This document shows, piece after piece, positions 19,649 to 29,921 of a DNA stretch of 64,000 nt. A model generated the notes under the pieces. It did no database searches, was not told the origin of the DNA, and worked only from the letters and a program-made list of their open reading frames with translations. A program made the position numbers and the translations under genes. The stretch lies in the NCBI GenBank assembly GCA_022508605.1, contig JAFLUX010000003.1, positions 1-64,000 of the forward strand, written 5' to 3'. Each line of letters opens with the position of its first letter. Positions within the stretch are counted from its first letter, which is position 1. Source of the DNA: Bacteroidales bacterium. Lineage in GTDB: Bacteria; Bacteroidota; Bacteroidia; Bacteroidales; UBA932.

Positions 19649-20260
19649 TCAGACTTTCGCCTCGCGGAACACTTCGAGTATGGAGGGATATGTGTTCTTC
19701 AGATAGGGCGGCAGGCTCGATTTGGCCACCCATGCGGCCTTGCTGATGTCCTCCTCCTTTTGCGGCGTGAGGTCTACGGGGTCCGTGTACAGCATGTCGT
19801 ACCACCAGGTGTGCTTCAGGAACCATGTGCCTTCGCGCAGGTAGCAGTGGTCGGTGACGCAGATGAGGGAGCGCAGTTCGAGAGCTTCCACCCCCGTCTC
19901 CTCGCACACTTCGCGCAGCGCCGTGACGCTTATGTCCTCGCCCGCCTCCTGATGCCCTTTGGGCAGGTCCCACAATCCGTTGCGGCTGATCAGCAGGTAG
20001 TCTCCGCGCCGGTTGGAGACCAGCCCGCCTGCGGCGTTCAGCTCCCGGAACTCGGCGCACAGGCGTCCGTACGTTTTTTCCGTGTCTTCCGTGGGGATGT
20101 ATATGCGGCTGAGGGATTCCGATGCCCTGAACATTGCGACCAGCGTATGTATGTCTATCCGCTCGCCTATGTGGAACTCTATGGAATTGGGGTCCGAAAG
20201 TGCCTGGTCCGAAGGCTCGCAGATGATGATGCAGCGCTTCTCGAAATATATTTTATGCAT
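19649..20260 (-). CDS. NUDIX hydrolase
   Basis: GLWDLPKGHQEAGEDISVTALREVCEETGV Nudix box. Start set to MHKIYFEKR (20260). Confidence 0.88.
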   Translation of the reverse strand: MHKIYFEKRCIIICEPSDQALSDPNSIEFHIGERIDIHTLVAMFRASESLSRIYIPTEDTEKTYGRLCAEFRELNAAGGLVSNRRGDYLLISRNGLWDLPKGHQEAGEDISVTALREVCEETGVEALELRSLICVTDHCYLREGTWFLKHTWWYDMLYTDPVDLTPQKEEDISKAAWVAKSSLPPYLKNTYPSILEVFREAKV

Positions 20261-20314
20261 CGAAATTTTTGTATATTTGTCAACGGTTTGCAAATTTAAT
20301 AAAAAAAGAACGAC

Positions 20315-20746
20315 ATGGCTGCACATTACGAAAGCAAGCACGGTACGGTGGCCATTCCGGCGGAGCAGCTGTACATGAGCTTTACTGACCTGAGCATGCT
20401 CGTGCATGCGCTGCCCCAGCAGTACAGGGATGCCGTGACGGCGGACTACGACAGTCTGAAGGCTACCGTGCAAGGGTTTACGATAAGCGTGAAGGTCGCG
20501 GAGAGGGTGCCTTACAGGCTGATACGCATAGAAGATGACGAAGCGCCGTTCCACTTCGGGGTGACGCTGCATTTCGACCCCGTGCCGGAGGGTACGGACT
20601 TCAGCATAGAGGTGGATGCCGAGCTGAACTTCATGATGAAGGCGATGCTGGGCGGCCGCATAAAGGAGGGACTGGACAAGGCCGTAGACGGTCTTGTGGC
20701 GGTGTCCCAGGGAAAGAACCCACAGTTCCCCTCGGACCTTGGCTGA
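20315..20746 (+). CDS. SRPBCC-like hypothetical protein
   Basis: Intact 143-aa ORF preceded by a TATATTTG element (20272-20279); fold assignment is a guess. Confidence 0.5.
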   Translation: MAAHYESKHGTVAIPAEQLYMSFTDLSMLVHALPQQYRDAVTADYDSLKATVQGFTISVKVAERVPYRLIRIEDDEAPFHFGVTLHFDPVPEGTDFSIEVDAELNFMMKAMLGGRIKEGLDKAVDGLVAVSQGKNPQFPSDLG

Positions 20747-21881
20747 GAGCGTCTCCATACGCCTCAATCCTTTCAAGGGCAGCGACGGGCCGGCAGGAGA
20801 GACGGTACCGTGGAACCGCCACGGACGCATGCTGGACGGGCGCCCCTCGTTCATCACCGATCCGCTCCTGCATGCCGGATGCTATTACGTGCAGGATTCT
20901 TCGGCCATGTTTCCGGGGCATATCTTCCGCAGGGAGCTGAGCCGTATGGGCAATCCGTCCGGACTGAGGGTCCTGGATTTGTGTGCGGCGCCCGGGGGCA
21001 AGACCACGGATCTTGCGACTTCGCTCCGGGAGGCCTGCGGAGACGACTTCATGCTCGTGTCGAACGAGGTCATGAAGGCGCGCGCCAGGGTGCTGTGCGA
21101 CAACGTGGCCCTGTGGGGAGACCCGTCCGTGTGCGTTACGGGCGTGGATCCGGCGGTGATAGGCCGCCTGCTTCCGGACTATTTCGACATAATACTCGCC
21201 GATGTCCCGTGCAGCGGGGAGGGCATGTTCAGGAAAGACCCGCGGGCCGAGAGCGAATGGAGCCCGAAGCTCGTGGAGCTGTGCGCGGCCCGGCAGAAGC
21301 GGATTCTGGCGGACGTGTGGCCTGCACTGCGCGGCGCCGGCGTGCTGATTTATTCCACCTGCACTTATGAAGACGCCGAGAACGATGCCAATCTCCTCTG
21401 GGCGGCAAGGGAACTGGGCGGGGAAGTGCTTCCCGCCGAAGACGCTTTTTCCGACTGGGGCGTGAAGGTGACATCCTGCGGCAACATCCTCAAGGCAGGG
21501 GAAGTCCCCGGAGAAGGGCAGTGGGTCGGGGCGCTGGTAAAGGCGGCGGGAGGCGGCTCCCGCAGGCGCGGCGGCGACCTGTCGGCTCTCAGGCCACTGA
21601 GACCGGGCATACCCGGTCCGCAGCGCAAGGGAAAGGACATGGTGCCCCACCCGGATATGGCGCTTGGCATATTTTTCGACAAGGATTCTTATCCGTGTGC
21701 GGAAGTGGACTTGCAGACAGCCCTCCGTTTCCTGCACCGCGATACGATAGTGCTGCCGGACGCCCCTGCCGGCTACAATGTCATATGTTACAGGGGGCAT
21801 CCCCTCGGCTTCGTGAAGAACTTGGGCGCACGATGCAACAATCTGCACCCTCAGGGGAGAAGAATATTGAAGGATATATGA
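20694..21881 (+). CDS. RsmF/NOL1-NOP2-Sun family rRNA (cytosine-5-)-methyltransferase
   Basis: VSIRLNPFKG, QDSSAMFPGHIF, RVLDLCAAPGGKTTDLA, LADVPCSGEGMFRKDP, IYSTCTYEDAENDANL. Exact start uncertain (overlaps upstream gene). Confidence 0.88.
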   Translation: MWRCPRERTHSSPRTLAESVSIRLNPFKGSDGPAGETVPWNRHGRMLDGRPSFITDPLLHAGCYYVQDSSAMFPGHIFRRELSRMGNPSGLRVLDLCAAPGGKTTDLATSLREACGDDFMLVSNEVMKARARVLCDNVALWGDPSVCVTGVDPAVIGRLLPDYFDIILADVPCSGEGMFRKDPRAESEWSPKLVELCAARQKRILADVWPALRGAGVLIYSTCTYEDAENDANLLWAARELGGEVLPAEDAFSDWGVKVTSCGNILKAGEVPGEGQWVGALVKAAGGGSRRRGGDLSALRPLRPGIPGPQRKGKDMVPHPDMALGIFFDKDSYPCAEVDLQTALRFLHRDTIVLPDAPAGYNVICYRGHPLGFVKNLGARCNNLHPQGRRILKDI

Positions 21882-22810
21882 AGAAAACAGCTATTGTCGC
21901 CGCCGCAGCCATGCTGCTGAGCGTCGCAGCGGCCTCGCAGGACGGCCAGGATGCTTTCAGGACGCGCTATGGGCGGCAGGTGCGTATGGTGGGCGCTGCT
22001 GGCGTGGGTGTGGAAAGCATACTCGACAGCTGGGAGGAGGCTTTCCCGGACGACCCCGCGCTCCATGAGGGCCGCTACAAATACTGGATGGCGAAGGCGG
22101 TCACCACGGAGGTGATACCGCGGAAAGAGCGCAGGTACCTCGGAAGCGAACCCGTGTTGTCGCTTAAGGACAGCACCGGCGCAGATGTGTATTATTTCGA
22201 GGACAATGTATTTACGGACTCATTGTTTACCAAGGCCATGCTTGCCATAGACAAGGCCGTCGCTCTCGCTCCGGAAGAACTCGCCTACAGGGTGGACAGG
22301 ATTACGTCTTTCATGCTGTACGAGAAAGAGAGTCCGGAACTGACCACGAGGGAGATACTGAATCTTGCGGAGTACGACCGCAGGGTTTCCCCGCAGTGGA
22401 CATATTACGGGCAGCCTGTCGACAGGGAGGCATTTTACGCCACGCTGCAGGAGTATTGCTGGAATCTGTTCAAGACCGGCACCCCGGACTCTTACGAGGC
22501 GTTCCGCACGGTGTCGGAAGCGATGCTGAAACTCAATCCCAAAGATGCTTCCAGCCTCAACAACATGGGGTCGTACTGGTTTGTGTACAGGAAAAACGCG
22601 AGGCAGGCCCTGAAATGGTACAACAAGGTGTTCAAGGTCTCTCCGGACGACTACAACGCCGCAAAGAACTGCGTGCTGCTCGCCCGCCGGGAAAAGAACG
22701 AAAAGCTGGAGATGAAATACCTGCCCATGCTCATACGGGCCACGGATTCCGAACAGGAAAAAGCGGCCTGCCAGAGCCGTCTTGAAATGCTGGAAAAGAA
22801 GAAACGATAA
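21878..22810 (+). CDS. Secreted TPR-like protein
   Basis: Signal peptide MKKTAIVAAAAMLLSVAAASQ; NPKDASSLNNMGSYWFVYRKNARQALKWYNKVFKVSPDDYNAAKN repeat-like. Start moved to 21878. Confidence 0.65.
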   Translation: MKKTAIVAAAAMLLSVAAASQDGQDAFRTRYGRQVRMVGAAGVGVESILDSWEEAFPDDPALHEGRYKYWMAKAVTTEVIPRKERRYLGSEPVLSLKDSTGADVYYFEDNVFTDSLFTKAMLAIDKAVALAPEELAYRVDRITSFMLYEKESPELTTREILNLAEYDRRVSPQWTYYGQPVDREAFYATLQEYCWNLFKTGTPDSYEAFRTVSEAMLKLNPKDASSLNNMGSYWFVYRKNARQALKWYNKVFKVSPDDYNAAKNCVLLARREKNEKLEMKYLPMLIRATDSEQEKAACQSRLEMLEKKKR

Positions 22811-22829
22811 AACCACAGTAATTTTTTTT

Positions 22830-25094
22830 ATGAAGAAAAGCAGAATTATCGGCGGCCTTGCCGCCTCCGGAGCCTTGATCGCGCCAGCGACACTCATGGC
22901 CCAACACAGTCCCATCGCTCCTTTCAACGGAAAGATAGGCAAGACGGTGGAAGACACCAAAACTGATTATCCGGCCCACAACCCCGTAGCCCGGCTGGGA
23001 GCGCCCAACGTGGTATGGATAATCCTCGACGACACGGGCTTCGGCGCAAGCTCCGCATTCGGCGGTCTGGTGGAAACCCCGACCCTCGATTATCTTGCAG
23101 ACAACGGGTTGAGGTTCAACAATTTCCATACGGCGTCCATAAGTGCCGCCACCCGCGCCTGCCTGCTTACCGGACACAACCACCATTCCGCCCACATGGG
23201 GCGTTTCAACGACGACAAATACGGAACTCCCGGCTACGATACATATCTGCCGATGGAATACGGAACCATCGCCGAGATTCTTCGCGAGAACGGATATGCG
23301 ACCTTCTGCGTGGGCAAGTACAATGTCACGCCTGTGGTGGATGGCTCCCATGCCGGTCCGTTCAACCGCTGGCCGACCGGACGCGGATTCGACCACTACT
23401 ATGGCTTCAATCCCGCTTCCGGCTCCGACGATCAGTGGCATCCGCTGATTTACCGCGACACCCAGCGCGAACCCGAGGACCCTTATGGACGCCCCGCCAT
23501 CATGCGCCTTGCCGACGAGGCCATCAACTACATAGCCGAGCAGAAGACGGCCGCTCCCGACAAGCCTTTCTTCCTGTATTTCGCTCCCGGAACGACGCAT
23601 ACGCCTTTCCATGCCAGCCAGGAATGGGTGGACATGTACAAGGGCCGCTTCGACTCCGGCTGGACGGAATATTCTAAGAAGACCCTCGAAAATCAGATTC
23701 GCATGGGCGTGGTGCCAGAGGGCACTCAGCTCGCCATCACCAACGTGGACGTCGAGGACTGGGACTCCCTGCCTGCTGATGAGCGCCGCCTGTATGCCCG
23801 CCAGATGGAGGCATTCGCAGGATACCTGTCGCAGACCGACCATGAAATCGGCCGAATAGTGGATTTCCTGCGCGGCGTGGACCAGCTCGACAACACCATT
23901 ATCATGGTGGTGCTCGGAGACAACGGAGCGTCCGGAGAAGGATACCGCACGGGAGGCCGAGAACTCAGCCCCAAGCAGGAGAAAGAGTACATCAAGGCCG
24001 AACTTGCAAAGTACGACCACTACGGCGACGACCGCACCTGGCCTTTCTATCCTACCGGATGGGCGCAGGCCTGCAACACCCCGTTCCGTTACTATAAGAA
24101 GTGGGCCGACTTCGAAGGCGGCACCCGTGACGGACTCATCGTTTTCCACCCTGCCGGCAATCTGCAGGAGGGCGCAATACGCACCCAGTACGCCCATGTC
24201 ACCGACGTGCTTCCCACTACGGTCGAACTTACGGGCACGAACATTCCCAAGGTTATCAACGGTTACAAGCAGGCCCCGGTGGAGGGCATCAGCTTCGCTT
24301 ATGCGGTAAAGTCTCCCGACAACAACGTGGAGGATCGCAAGACCGTGCAGTATTATGAGCTGAACTCCTCCTACGCCCTCTACAAGGACGGCTGGAAAGT
24401 GCAGTTCCCCAACGGCAGCGTCAACAAGCAGCGCGACTTCTTCCCCGATACCGAAGTGCACCTCTACAATCTCAAGGAGGACTTCAACGAATCTACCGAC
24501 CTCGCCTCGCTGTATCCCAAGAAGGTGAAGCAGATGCTCAAGGAATTCGACAAGCTCGCGAAGAAGTACAATGTCTATCCTCTCAAGAACGGAAAGGTTG
24601 CCGATCCGACATATCCCAAAACCACCCGTACCCACTACGACATCCTCATCGGTGCCCGCAGCTGGGTTGAGTATCCCTATTTCGACGGCTCGGACGGCAA
24701 GCCCTACACCGTGCAGGTGTTCATCGACGAGGGAGGCCCCGCATGCAACGGTGTGCTCATATCCCAGACGGAGTGGGCCATCTACGTGCTGGACGGCACC
24801 CCGGTATATGCCACTTCCGGCGGACAGAAGCTCGTGTCGGACAAGAAGCTCCCGGAAGGCTCCAGCGTAGTGAAGGCGGTGGCAGCGCACAAGGACAAGA
24901 AGACGGTCATAAGCCTCTATGTGAACGATGAGGCGGCCGGTTCGATTGCCCTGTCCTCGAAGCGTAACATCCCCGGAAAAATCAATGCCATCAATGTGGG
25001 CCGTCAGTGGGGTGTTCCGGTAAATGCCGACTATGTCTCACCCTTCCTGTTCAGCGGCTCCATCAGAAAGGCCACGATAGACGTGGAGCGTTAG
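22830..25094 (+). CDS. Secreted arylsulfatase, Ser-type formylglycine site
   Basis: NVVWIILDDTGFGASSAFGG; SISAATRACLLTG (S-x-A-x-R sulfatase signature); signal peptide MKKSRIIGGLAASGALIAPATLMA. Confidence 0.9.
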   Translation: MKKSRIIGGLAASGALIAPATLMAQHSPIAPFNGKIGKTVEDTKTDYPAHNPVARLGAPNVVWIILDDTGFGASSAFGGLVETPTLDYLADNGLRFNNFHTASISAATRACLLTGHNHHSAHMGRFNDDKYGTPGYDTYLPMEYGTIAEILRENGYATFCVGKYNVTPVVDGSHAGPFNRWPTGRGFDHYYGFNPASGSDDQWHPLIYRDTQREPEDPYGRPAIMRLADEAINYIAEQKTAAPDKPFFLYFAPGTTHTPFHASQEWVDMYKGRFDSGWTEYSKKTLENQIRMGVVPEGTQLAITNVDVEDWDSLPADERRLYARQMEAFAGYLSQTDHEIGRIVDFLRGVDQLDNTIIMVVLGDNGASGEGYRTGGRELSPKQEKEYIKAELAKYDHYGDDRTWPFYPTGWAQACNTPFRYYKKWADFEGGTRDGLIVFHPAGNLQEGAIRTQYAHVTDVLPTTVELTGTNIPKVINGYKQAPVEGISFAYAVKSPDNNVEDRKTVQYYELNSSYALYKDGWKVQFPNGSVNKQRDFFPDTEVHLYNLKEDFNESTDLASLYPKKVKQMLKEFDKLAKKYNVYPLKNGKVADPTYPKTTRTHYDILIGARSWVEYPYFDGSDGKPYTVQVFIDEGGPACNGVLISQTEWAIYVLDGTPVYATSGGQKLVSDKKLPEGSSVVKAVAAHKDKKTVISLYVNDEAAGSIALSSKRNIPGKINAINVGRQWGVPVNADYVSPFLFSGSIRKATIDVER

Positions 25095-26224
25095 CGTACG
25101 CGCACGCTCCGCGCCGGGTCGATGCGGGAGATGAACAGCGACGGGATGAGGAGAAGCAGCATGATGGCGGCGAATGCCACTGCATCGACCAAGAGGATGA
25201 GAGCGACGTCTATGTGCACAGGCACGAAAGACACGAAATAATTGGCCGGATTGAGCCTTAGAAAATGCGTACTGCCCTGCAAGATACAAAACAGCAGGGC
25301 AGTTGCGTTTCCGGCCGCCATGCCGAGCAGGACCATCCTTGCGGCGACCCTCAGGAATACTCCGGCTATCCCCCTGTCCGTCATGCCCATGCTTTTCAGC
25401 ATGCCTATGGTGGATATGTGGCGGAAAAGCAGGATGAGCAGGCCGGAAATCATGTTGAATCCAGCCACTATCGTCATCAGCAGAAGTATGGCCGACACGT
25501 TGAAGTCGGTCAGGTCGAGCCAGTCGAAAAGCTGCGGATAACGCTCCCGCACGGTCTTTACCCGGAGCATGGCGCCGTCTTCATCGAGCGTGGAGAACCT
25601 CACTTCCTCGGCCTTGTACCAGAGCTGGGGAAGGTCTCTGAACCGCGGTTCGAGCCTTAGCTCCAGCGCACTTGCCTCATCTTCGGACCATCCGCACACT
25701 CTCTGCAGGTCGGATATGGGCACCTGTATCACCATGGACTCGTTGCCGTCGCTTATGCTTTCATAGACGGAGGCCACCTTGAAGCGCCTGGCCTTGAGCT
25801 TGTCGTCCACGAACCAGGTGGTCATGAGGTCGCCTTCGGCAAGATGCATGCGGGAGGCAAGCGTCGAGGGTATGCGCGCCTGCAAAGAAGAGGAGTCGGC
25901 TGCCGGCACGCCTTTCACGAGAACGCCGCACAGGTCGCCGTCGCCCTGTATTATGGCCGGTTTCCAGATTACCGGACTTACGGAAACGACCCCTTTTACG
26001 GATTCTATGGCACCCAGGCATTCCGGCCTTGCGTCCATGGGCTCCTCGCCGGAGTCTATCAGCATGTCTCCGGAAAGCTCCGAGAGGGCCTCGCGTATTT
26101 CATGGCGGAATCCGGAAGATATGGCCGTGGAGATTATCATCACGAAGAACGACACAGCCACCGCCACGGCGGCCAGCCTCCCTTTGAAGCGCAGCTTTCC
26201 TGCTATGAAGCGGCCTGCATTCAT
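25091..26224 (-). CDS. ABC transporter permease, LolC/LolE-FtsX type
   Basis: GKLRFKGRLAAVAVAVSFFVMIISTAISSGFRHEI, C-terminal GMLKSMGMTDRGIAGVFL..FtsX-like helices. Confidence 0.8.
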   Translation of the reverse strand: MNAGRFIAGKLRFKGRLAAVAVAVSFFVMIISTAISSGFRHEIREALSELSGDMLIDSGEEPMDARPECLGAIESVKGVVSVSPVIWKPAIIQGDGDLCGVLVKGVPAADSSSLQARIPSTLASRMHLAEGDLMTTWFVDDKLKARRFKVASVYESISDGNESMVIQVPISDLQRVCGWSEDEASALELRLEPRFRDLPQLWYKAEEVRFSTLDEDGAMLRVKTVRERYPQLFDWLDLTDFNVSAILLLMTIVAGFNMISGLLILLFRHISTIGMLKSMGMTDRGIAGVFLRVAARMVLLGMAAGNATALLFCILQGSTHFLRLNPANYFVSFVPVHIDVALILLVDAVAFAAIMLLLLIPSLFISRIDPARSVRVR

Positions 26225-27231
26225 GGGCAGATATGTCTGTAGCGTTTGTGGAATGCGCCCACCTGCCGCACGAAGGCTATGGTCTCCTGCCCGTTGAAAG
26301 TGCCGTAGTGTACCGCTTCAAGCGCGGCGACCGAGTCTTTCTGCAGATCCGGAATCACGGCCGCGACATTTTCCCATATGGATATGTCCGTGCCGATGTG
26401 GCTGGCATACGACAGGCAGTCTCCTATCCTTCCGACCCCGGCATTGTAGGCCGCGAGGGCGAATTTCCTGCGTTCTGCGGGGTCGCGTGAAATGCCTTTG
26501 TAGCGCTCTTCGAGCACCTGGAGCAGCCTGACCCCTGCCATGATGTTCTCCTCCGGGTCGAAAGTGTCGGTGCAGCCGTATCTTTCGGCAGTGGAGGGGA
26601 GCAGCTGCATGAGCCCCCTGGCGCCGGCCGGTGAGACCGCCTCCACGCGGAATCTGGATTCCTGATATATCAGGGCGGCAAGCAGCTTCCAGTCCCACCC
26701 GAGAGTGTCGGCCCAGGCCTTAAGCAGAGAGTCATAGGGGCTGATGAAATCGGCGCTTACCCGGGTCATGGGGTTGTAGATGTCCAGAAACGGCTGGCGT
26801 ATGATTGCATAGTTCGGATTTTTGGCATATTTTCCGAACCAGTTGCCGGCCTGTTCGGCGGTGCTGCTGTCCGAAGCCCTGAATACCCAGATGCCGCAGC
26901 TGTCGGCGCTTAACCATGTAAGGCTGCTGTCTGTGGGGAGCGAGGCGCGATGGGGGAGGGCGACGATGTCGAGGCTGCCGCTGCGCAGCGAATCGAGGGC
27001 GCGTCCGGCATGCCTGCACAGGCGTATTTTGGTCTCACGTCCCTCGTCTCCGGCGAAACGCCTGAGCATTTCGCGGTTGTATCCAGGCAGGAGCGAGAGC
27101 CCGCTGAAACTCCCCTCGGTGCACACCGCGCAGCGCAGCGGCTGGACCTGTGGCCCCGGCTGCCTGCTGCATGAAAACAGCAGGACCAGCAGCGAGAGCG
27201 CTGCAAAACAGGTTCCGGGGAGTCGTTTCAT
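26221..27231 (-). CDS. MltF-like lytic transglycosylase lipoprotein
   Basis: Lipobox LLFSC; substrate-binding-like N-terminus; LLAALIYQESRFRVEAVSPAGARGLMQLLPSTAERYG SLT domain. Confidence 0.88.
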   Translation of the reverse strand: MKRLPGTCFAALSLLVLLFSCSRQPGPQVQPLRCAVCTEGSFSGLSLLPGYNREMLRRFAGDEGRETKIRLCRHAGRALDSLRSGSLDIVALPHRASLPTDSSLTWLSADSCGIWVFRASDSSTAEQAGNWFGKYAKNPNYAIIRQPFLDIYNPMTRVSADFISPYDSLLKAWADTLGWDWKLLAALIYQESRFRVEAVSPAGARGLMQLLPSTAERYGCTDTFDPEENIMAGVRLLQVLEERYKGISRDPAERRKFALAAYNAGVGRIGDCLSYASHIGTDISIWENVAAVIPDLQKDSVAALEAVHYGTFNGQETIAFVRQVGAFHKRYRHICP

Positions 27232-27233
27232 GC

Positions 27234-29921
27234 TCAGTGCCTGTGATCCGCGTGTTTTTCCGTGGAGAAGTAGAACGGCCAGAAGATGCCGAATTTCAGG
27301 CCTTCGCTGCCGTCGGTTGTGTAGATGTAGTGGTCGGCTGTGAAATAGTCCTTGCGGCGCATCGGCCAGCCGCGTCCGAGATTCTGGTACTTTATGAAGA
27401 TGCATGCCCGCTTCCACTGCACGTTGAGGAATACGTCCATGTACGGGCCGTTCTCATACAGGTTCTTGTTCTGGTTGTGGAAGACTCCCAGGGCCGGATT
27501 CCAGGCGGGGGAGTACCACTGCGTGTTGTAGAATGCATTGATGCCGGCCTGCATGACCATTATGTTGCGCGTGCGCGTCTCGTCGCGCTGCACGACGAAC
27601 TGGAAATACCACCGGAGATTGAGTGCGGCAAGAGGCACCGGCACTATGTCGGGGGCGGAAGAGTACTGCAGGAGCAGCTTGTTGTCGAAGTGCATGGGCC
27701 CGGCGATGAATTCTTTGCGCAGGGATGCGGACAGCACGCTCATGGGCGCGGTGTTCTGCCGCACTATGCCCAGCGTGTCGTAGTATATGTTGCCCGCAAG
27801 GAGCGCATATCCGAGCTTCGCGTCCAAATGCCACCGGGGCACGGAGATGCCGCCCTGGATTTTTGTCGTGGAGATTTTGGAGAAATCGTTCTCCCAGCTG
27901 AAATGATTGGTGCGTATCACCTGCTGATACCAGTTGGGGTTCTCGAGCGTGGTGCTGAAACCCGCCTCGACGCTCACCGGACTCTTGCGGGCCCTGCGGA
28001 AAGGATAGAAGTTGAGGCTGGCATTTGCGCGTATGTCCATGTCCCCGATATTGTAGCCCAATACGTTCAGCTTGGCATAGGCATTCCAGTTGAGGTAGTT
28101 GCGGAATTGCCCTTCGGCTCCGGCATAGGTGTACAGGCTGTTTTCAACATGGCGCTGAGGGCGCACCGACGAACTGTCGAAATAGTGCATCAGCAGGTCT
28201 CCCGCCCCTATGTCGAGTTTGGAAACGATGCTTTCGCTGCCCCATGGCTGGAGGCGTATGAACACTTTGTTGTCGAGCTTCATCGCACCGAGTGAGTCCG
28301 CCGTCTGAGGCCCGAAATTGAATACGTTGTCGTAGAAGGCCTTGGCGGATTCGGTGCTGAGGTTGTCGTAGTAGTTGCGGCTGTATCTGGACCATTCGCT
28401 GCTGTGTCCTATGAATGCCGTGGTAATGTCGCGGTCGAGGACTTCGGACCTCTCCGCCGGAATGTCCGGGGCGAGGCTGTCCGCCATGGCGGAAGTGTCC
28501 TGCGCGGCCTTGATTCTCTCCAGAAAATCGAAAGGTATGCGGTACTGCTGGAACAGATACCAAGTGTGTTTGCTGATTTTGGATGAAGAACCGCTGATGG
28601 CCACGGGGATTTCACGCACTTCCACGGTGGTGTCCCTTATCCACCTGTTGTCGGTTATTCCTCCGTTCTCTTTCCTGTTCACCATGTTGTATATGTACCC
28701 GGCGTGGGCCATGTACTTTTTCCCGAGATAGTTGAGGCGGGTGGAGAAGTTCTTGTTGATGACATTCTCGCTCTCGAGCATCCCGCCTCCTCCGAAGCGG
28801 TCGTAGCCTATGGTGAGGTTGAGTTCCGGGAGTATGTTCTGGGTGGTGAGGATGTGCAGGTTGTCCGATTCTTTTGCGTCTCCCGCCAGCAGGGTGCCGT
28901 AGTAGGCCAGTTCCGTGTGCGGGGTCTTCGTGTTGTAGTTGGGTATGGTGCGCGGCGACCACGACCAGGCCTCCTGGGCGGTGTAGAACTCTATGCCCTC
29001 CTCGCTGGTGCGGTTGAAGAAATTGTAGTATTGCAGCGGAGAGCCGGCCACTCCGAGCCATGTGGCGTTCACGTCCTTGTGCAGGAAGGGGTAGTCGTAG
29101 AAGCGGTAGTTGTAGCTGGTGTCCGGTATGCTCGCATCCAGCCTGTGGAAATCCTGATCCACGGTCCACTGGATTATGCGCTTATACTGCATGGTGTCGT
29201 TTATGGCGAATGTCTCGAGAATCCTGGGGGTGTACTCCGTTATGGAGTCCCGAATCGCCTGTTCGTCCTCTTTTTTGCGGCGCAGGGAGTCCATCATCGC
29301 AAGTCTGCCGGGCAGCGCCTGCTCTATGTCGTATTTGCGGCGTTCCTTGCGGCTGAGCGAGTTATACCACGCCAGATGTTTCGCAAGGGCCACGGCCGCG
29401 GAATCGGCGGCATAGGTGGAGTCGAGGCGTCTCCAGTCGAGGGAGTCGCTGACCGCACGGGCGAGTTCTTCCCGCGCCTTTTCTTCAAGCCCCCATGAGA
29501 GCATGGTGTCAGAACTTGCCTTGAGCGAATCCACGCAGCGTATCAGCGAGTCCCGCACTATGACGTGCGTCATGGAGTCGAGCAGCGCCACATAGTATTT
29601 GAAGCGGAAAGGGTCCGTCAGGCGCAGCGAATCGGGCACGGGTATCGTGTCTCGCGCGGTGAGGCGCGGAAGCGTGTCCGCCGGGAACGTTCCGAGGGTG
29701 TCGGCCTCGTCGGATATGAGCAGGCTGTCGGCTATGTCCACCCGGCCGAAGTCTCCCACGCGCTTGAGCTTGTAGGCGTCGGGGACGTATATCACCGTGT
29801 CCGCCACAGGCTCCGGGACGCTGAACGTGTTCCGGACTCCGGCTGTCCCCGATTCGGCGATGCCTGCGACGGTCGCCGCGACCACCGCTGCCGGGAACCA
29901 TATCCGTGATATGAATTTCAC
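27234..29921 (-). CDS. Putative porin (Porin_10-like large outer-membrane protein)
   Basis: 895 aa with signal sequence; many beta-strand-like segments; N-terminal DTLPRLTARDTIPVPDSLR-type region typical of Bacteroidetes putative porins. Confidence 0.7.
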   Translation of the reverse strand: MKFISRIWFPAAVVAATVAGIAESGTAGVRNTFSVPEPVADTVIYVPDAYKLKRVGDFGRVDIADSLLISDEADTLGTFPADTLPRLTARDTIPVPDSLRLTDPFRFKYYVALLDSMTHVIVRDSLIRCVDSLKASSDTMLSWGLEEKAREELARAVSDSLDWRRLDSTYAADSAAVALAKHLAWYNSLSRKERRKYDIEQALPGRLAMMDSLRRKKEDEQAIRDSITEYTPRILETFAINDTMQYKRIIQWTVDQDFHRLDASIPDTSYNYRFYDYPFLHKDVNATWLGVAGSPLQYYNFFNRTSEEGIEFYTAQEAWSWSPRTIPNYNTKTPHTELAYYGTLLAGDAKESDNLHILTTQNILPELNLTIGYDRFGGGGMLESENVINKNFSTRLNYLGKKYMAHAGYIYNMVNRKENGGITDNRWIRDTTVEVREIPVAISGSSSKISKHTWYLFQQYRIPFDFLERIKAAQDTSAMADSLAPDIPAERSEVLDRDITTAFIGHSSEWSRYSRNYYDNLSTESAKAFYDNVFNFGPQTADSLGAMKLDNKVFIRLQPWGSESIVSKLDIGAGDLLMHYFDSSSVRPQRHVENSLYTYAGAEGQFRNYLNWNAYAKLNVLGYNIGDMDIRANASLNFYPFRRARKSPVSVEAGFSTTLENPNWYQQVIRTNHFSWENDFSKISTTKIQGGISVPRWHLDAKLGYALLAGNIYYDTLGIVRQNTAPMSVLSASLRKEFIAGPMHFDNKLLLQYSSAPDIVPVPLAALNLRWYFQFVVQRDETRTRNIMVMQAGINAFYNTQWYSPAWNPALGVFHNQNKNLYENGPYMDVFLNVQWKRACIFIKYQNLGRGWPMRRKDYFTADHYIYTTDGSEGLKFGIFWPFYFSTEKHADHRH

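Noticed and set aside
20694-20760. Frameshift or truncation of the rsmF-like gene
   Set aside because: The N-terminus is short but the conserved SIRLNP motif onwards is intact; a start in the upstream gene overlap is plausible, so not called a pseudogene.
22731-24890. 719-aa minus-strand ORF over the sulfatase
   Set aside because: No recognisable domain; mirror of sulfatase codons.
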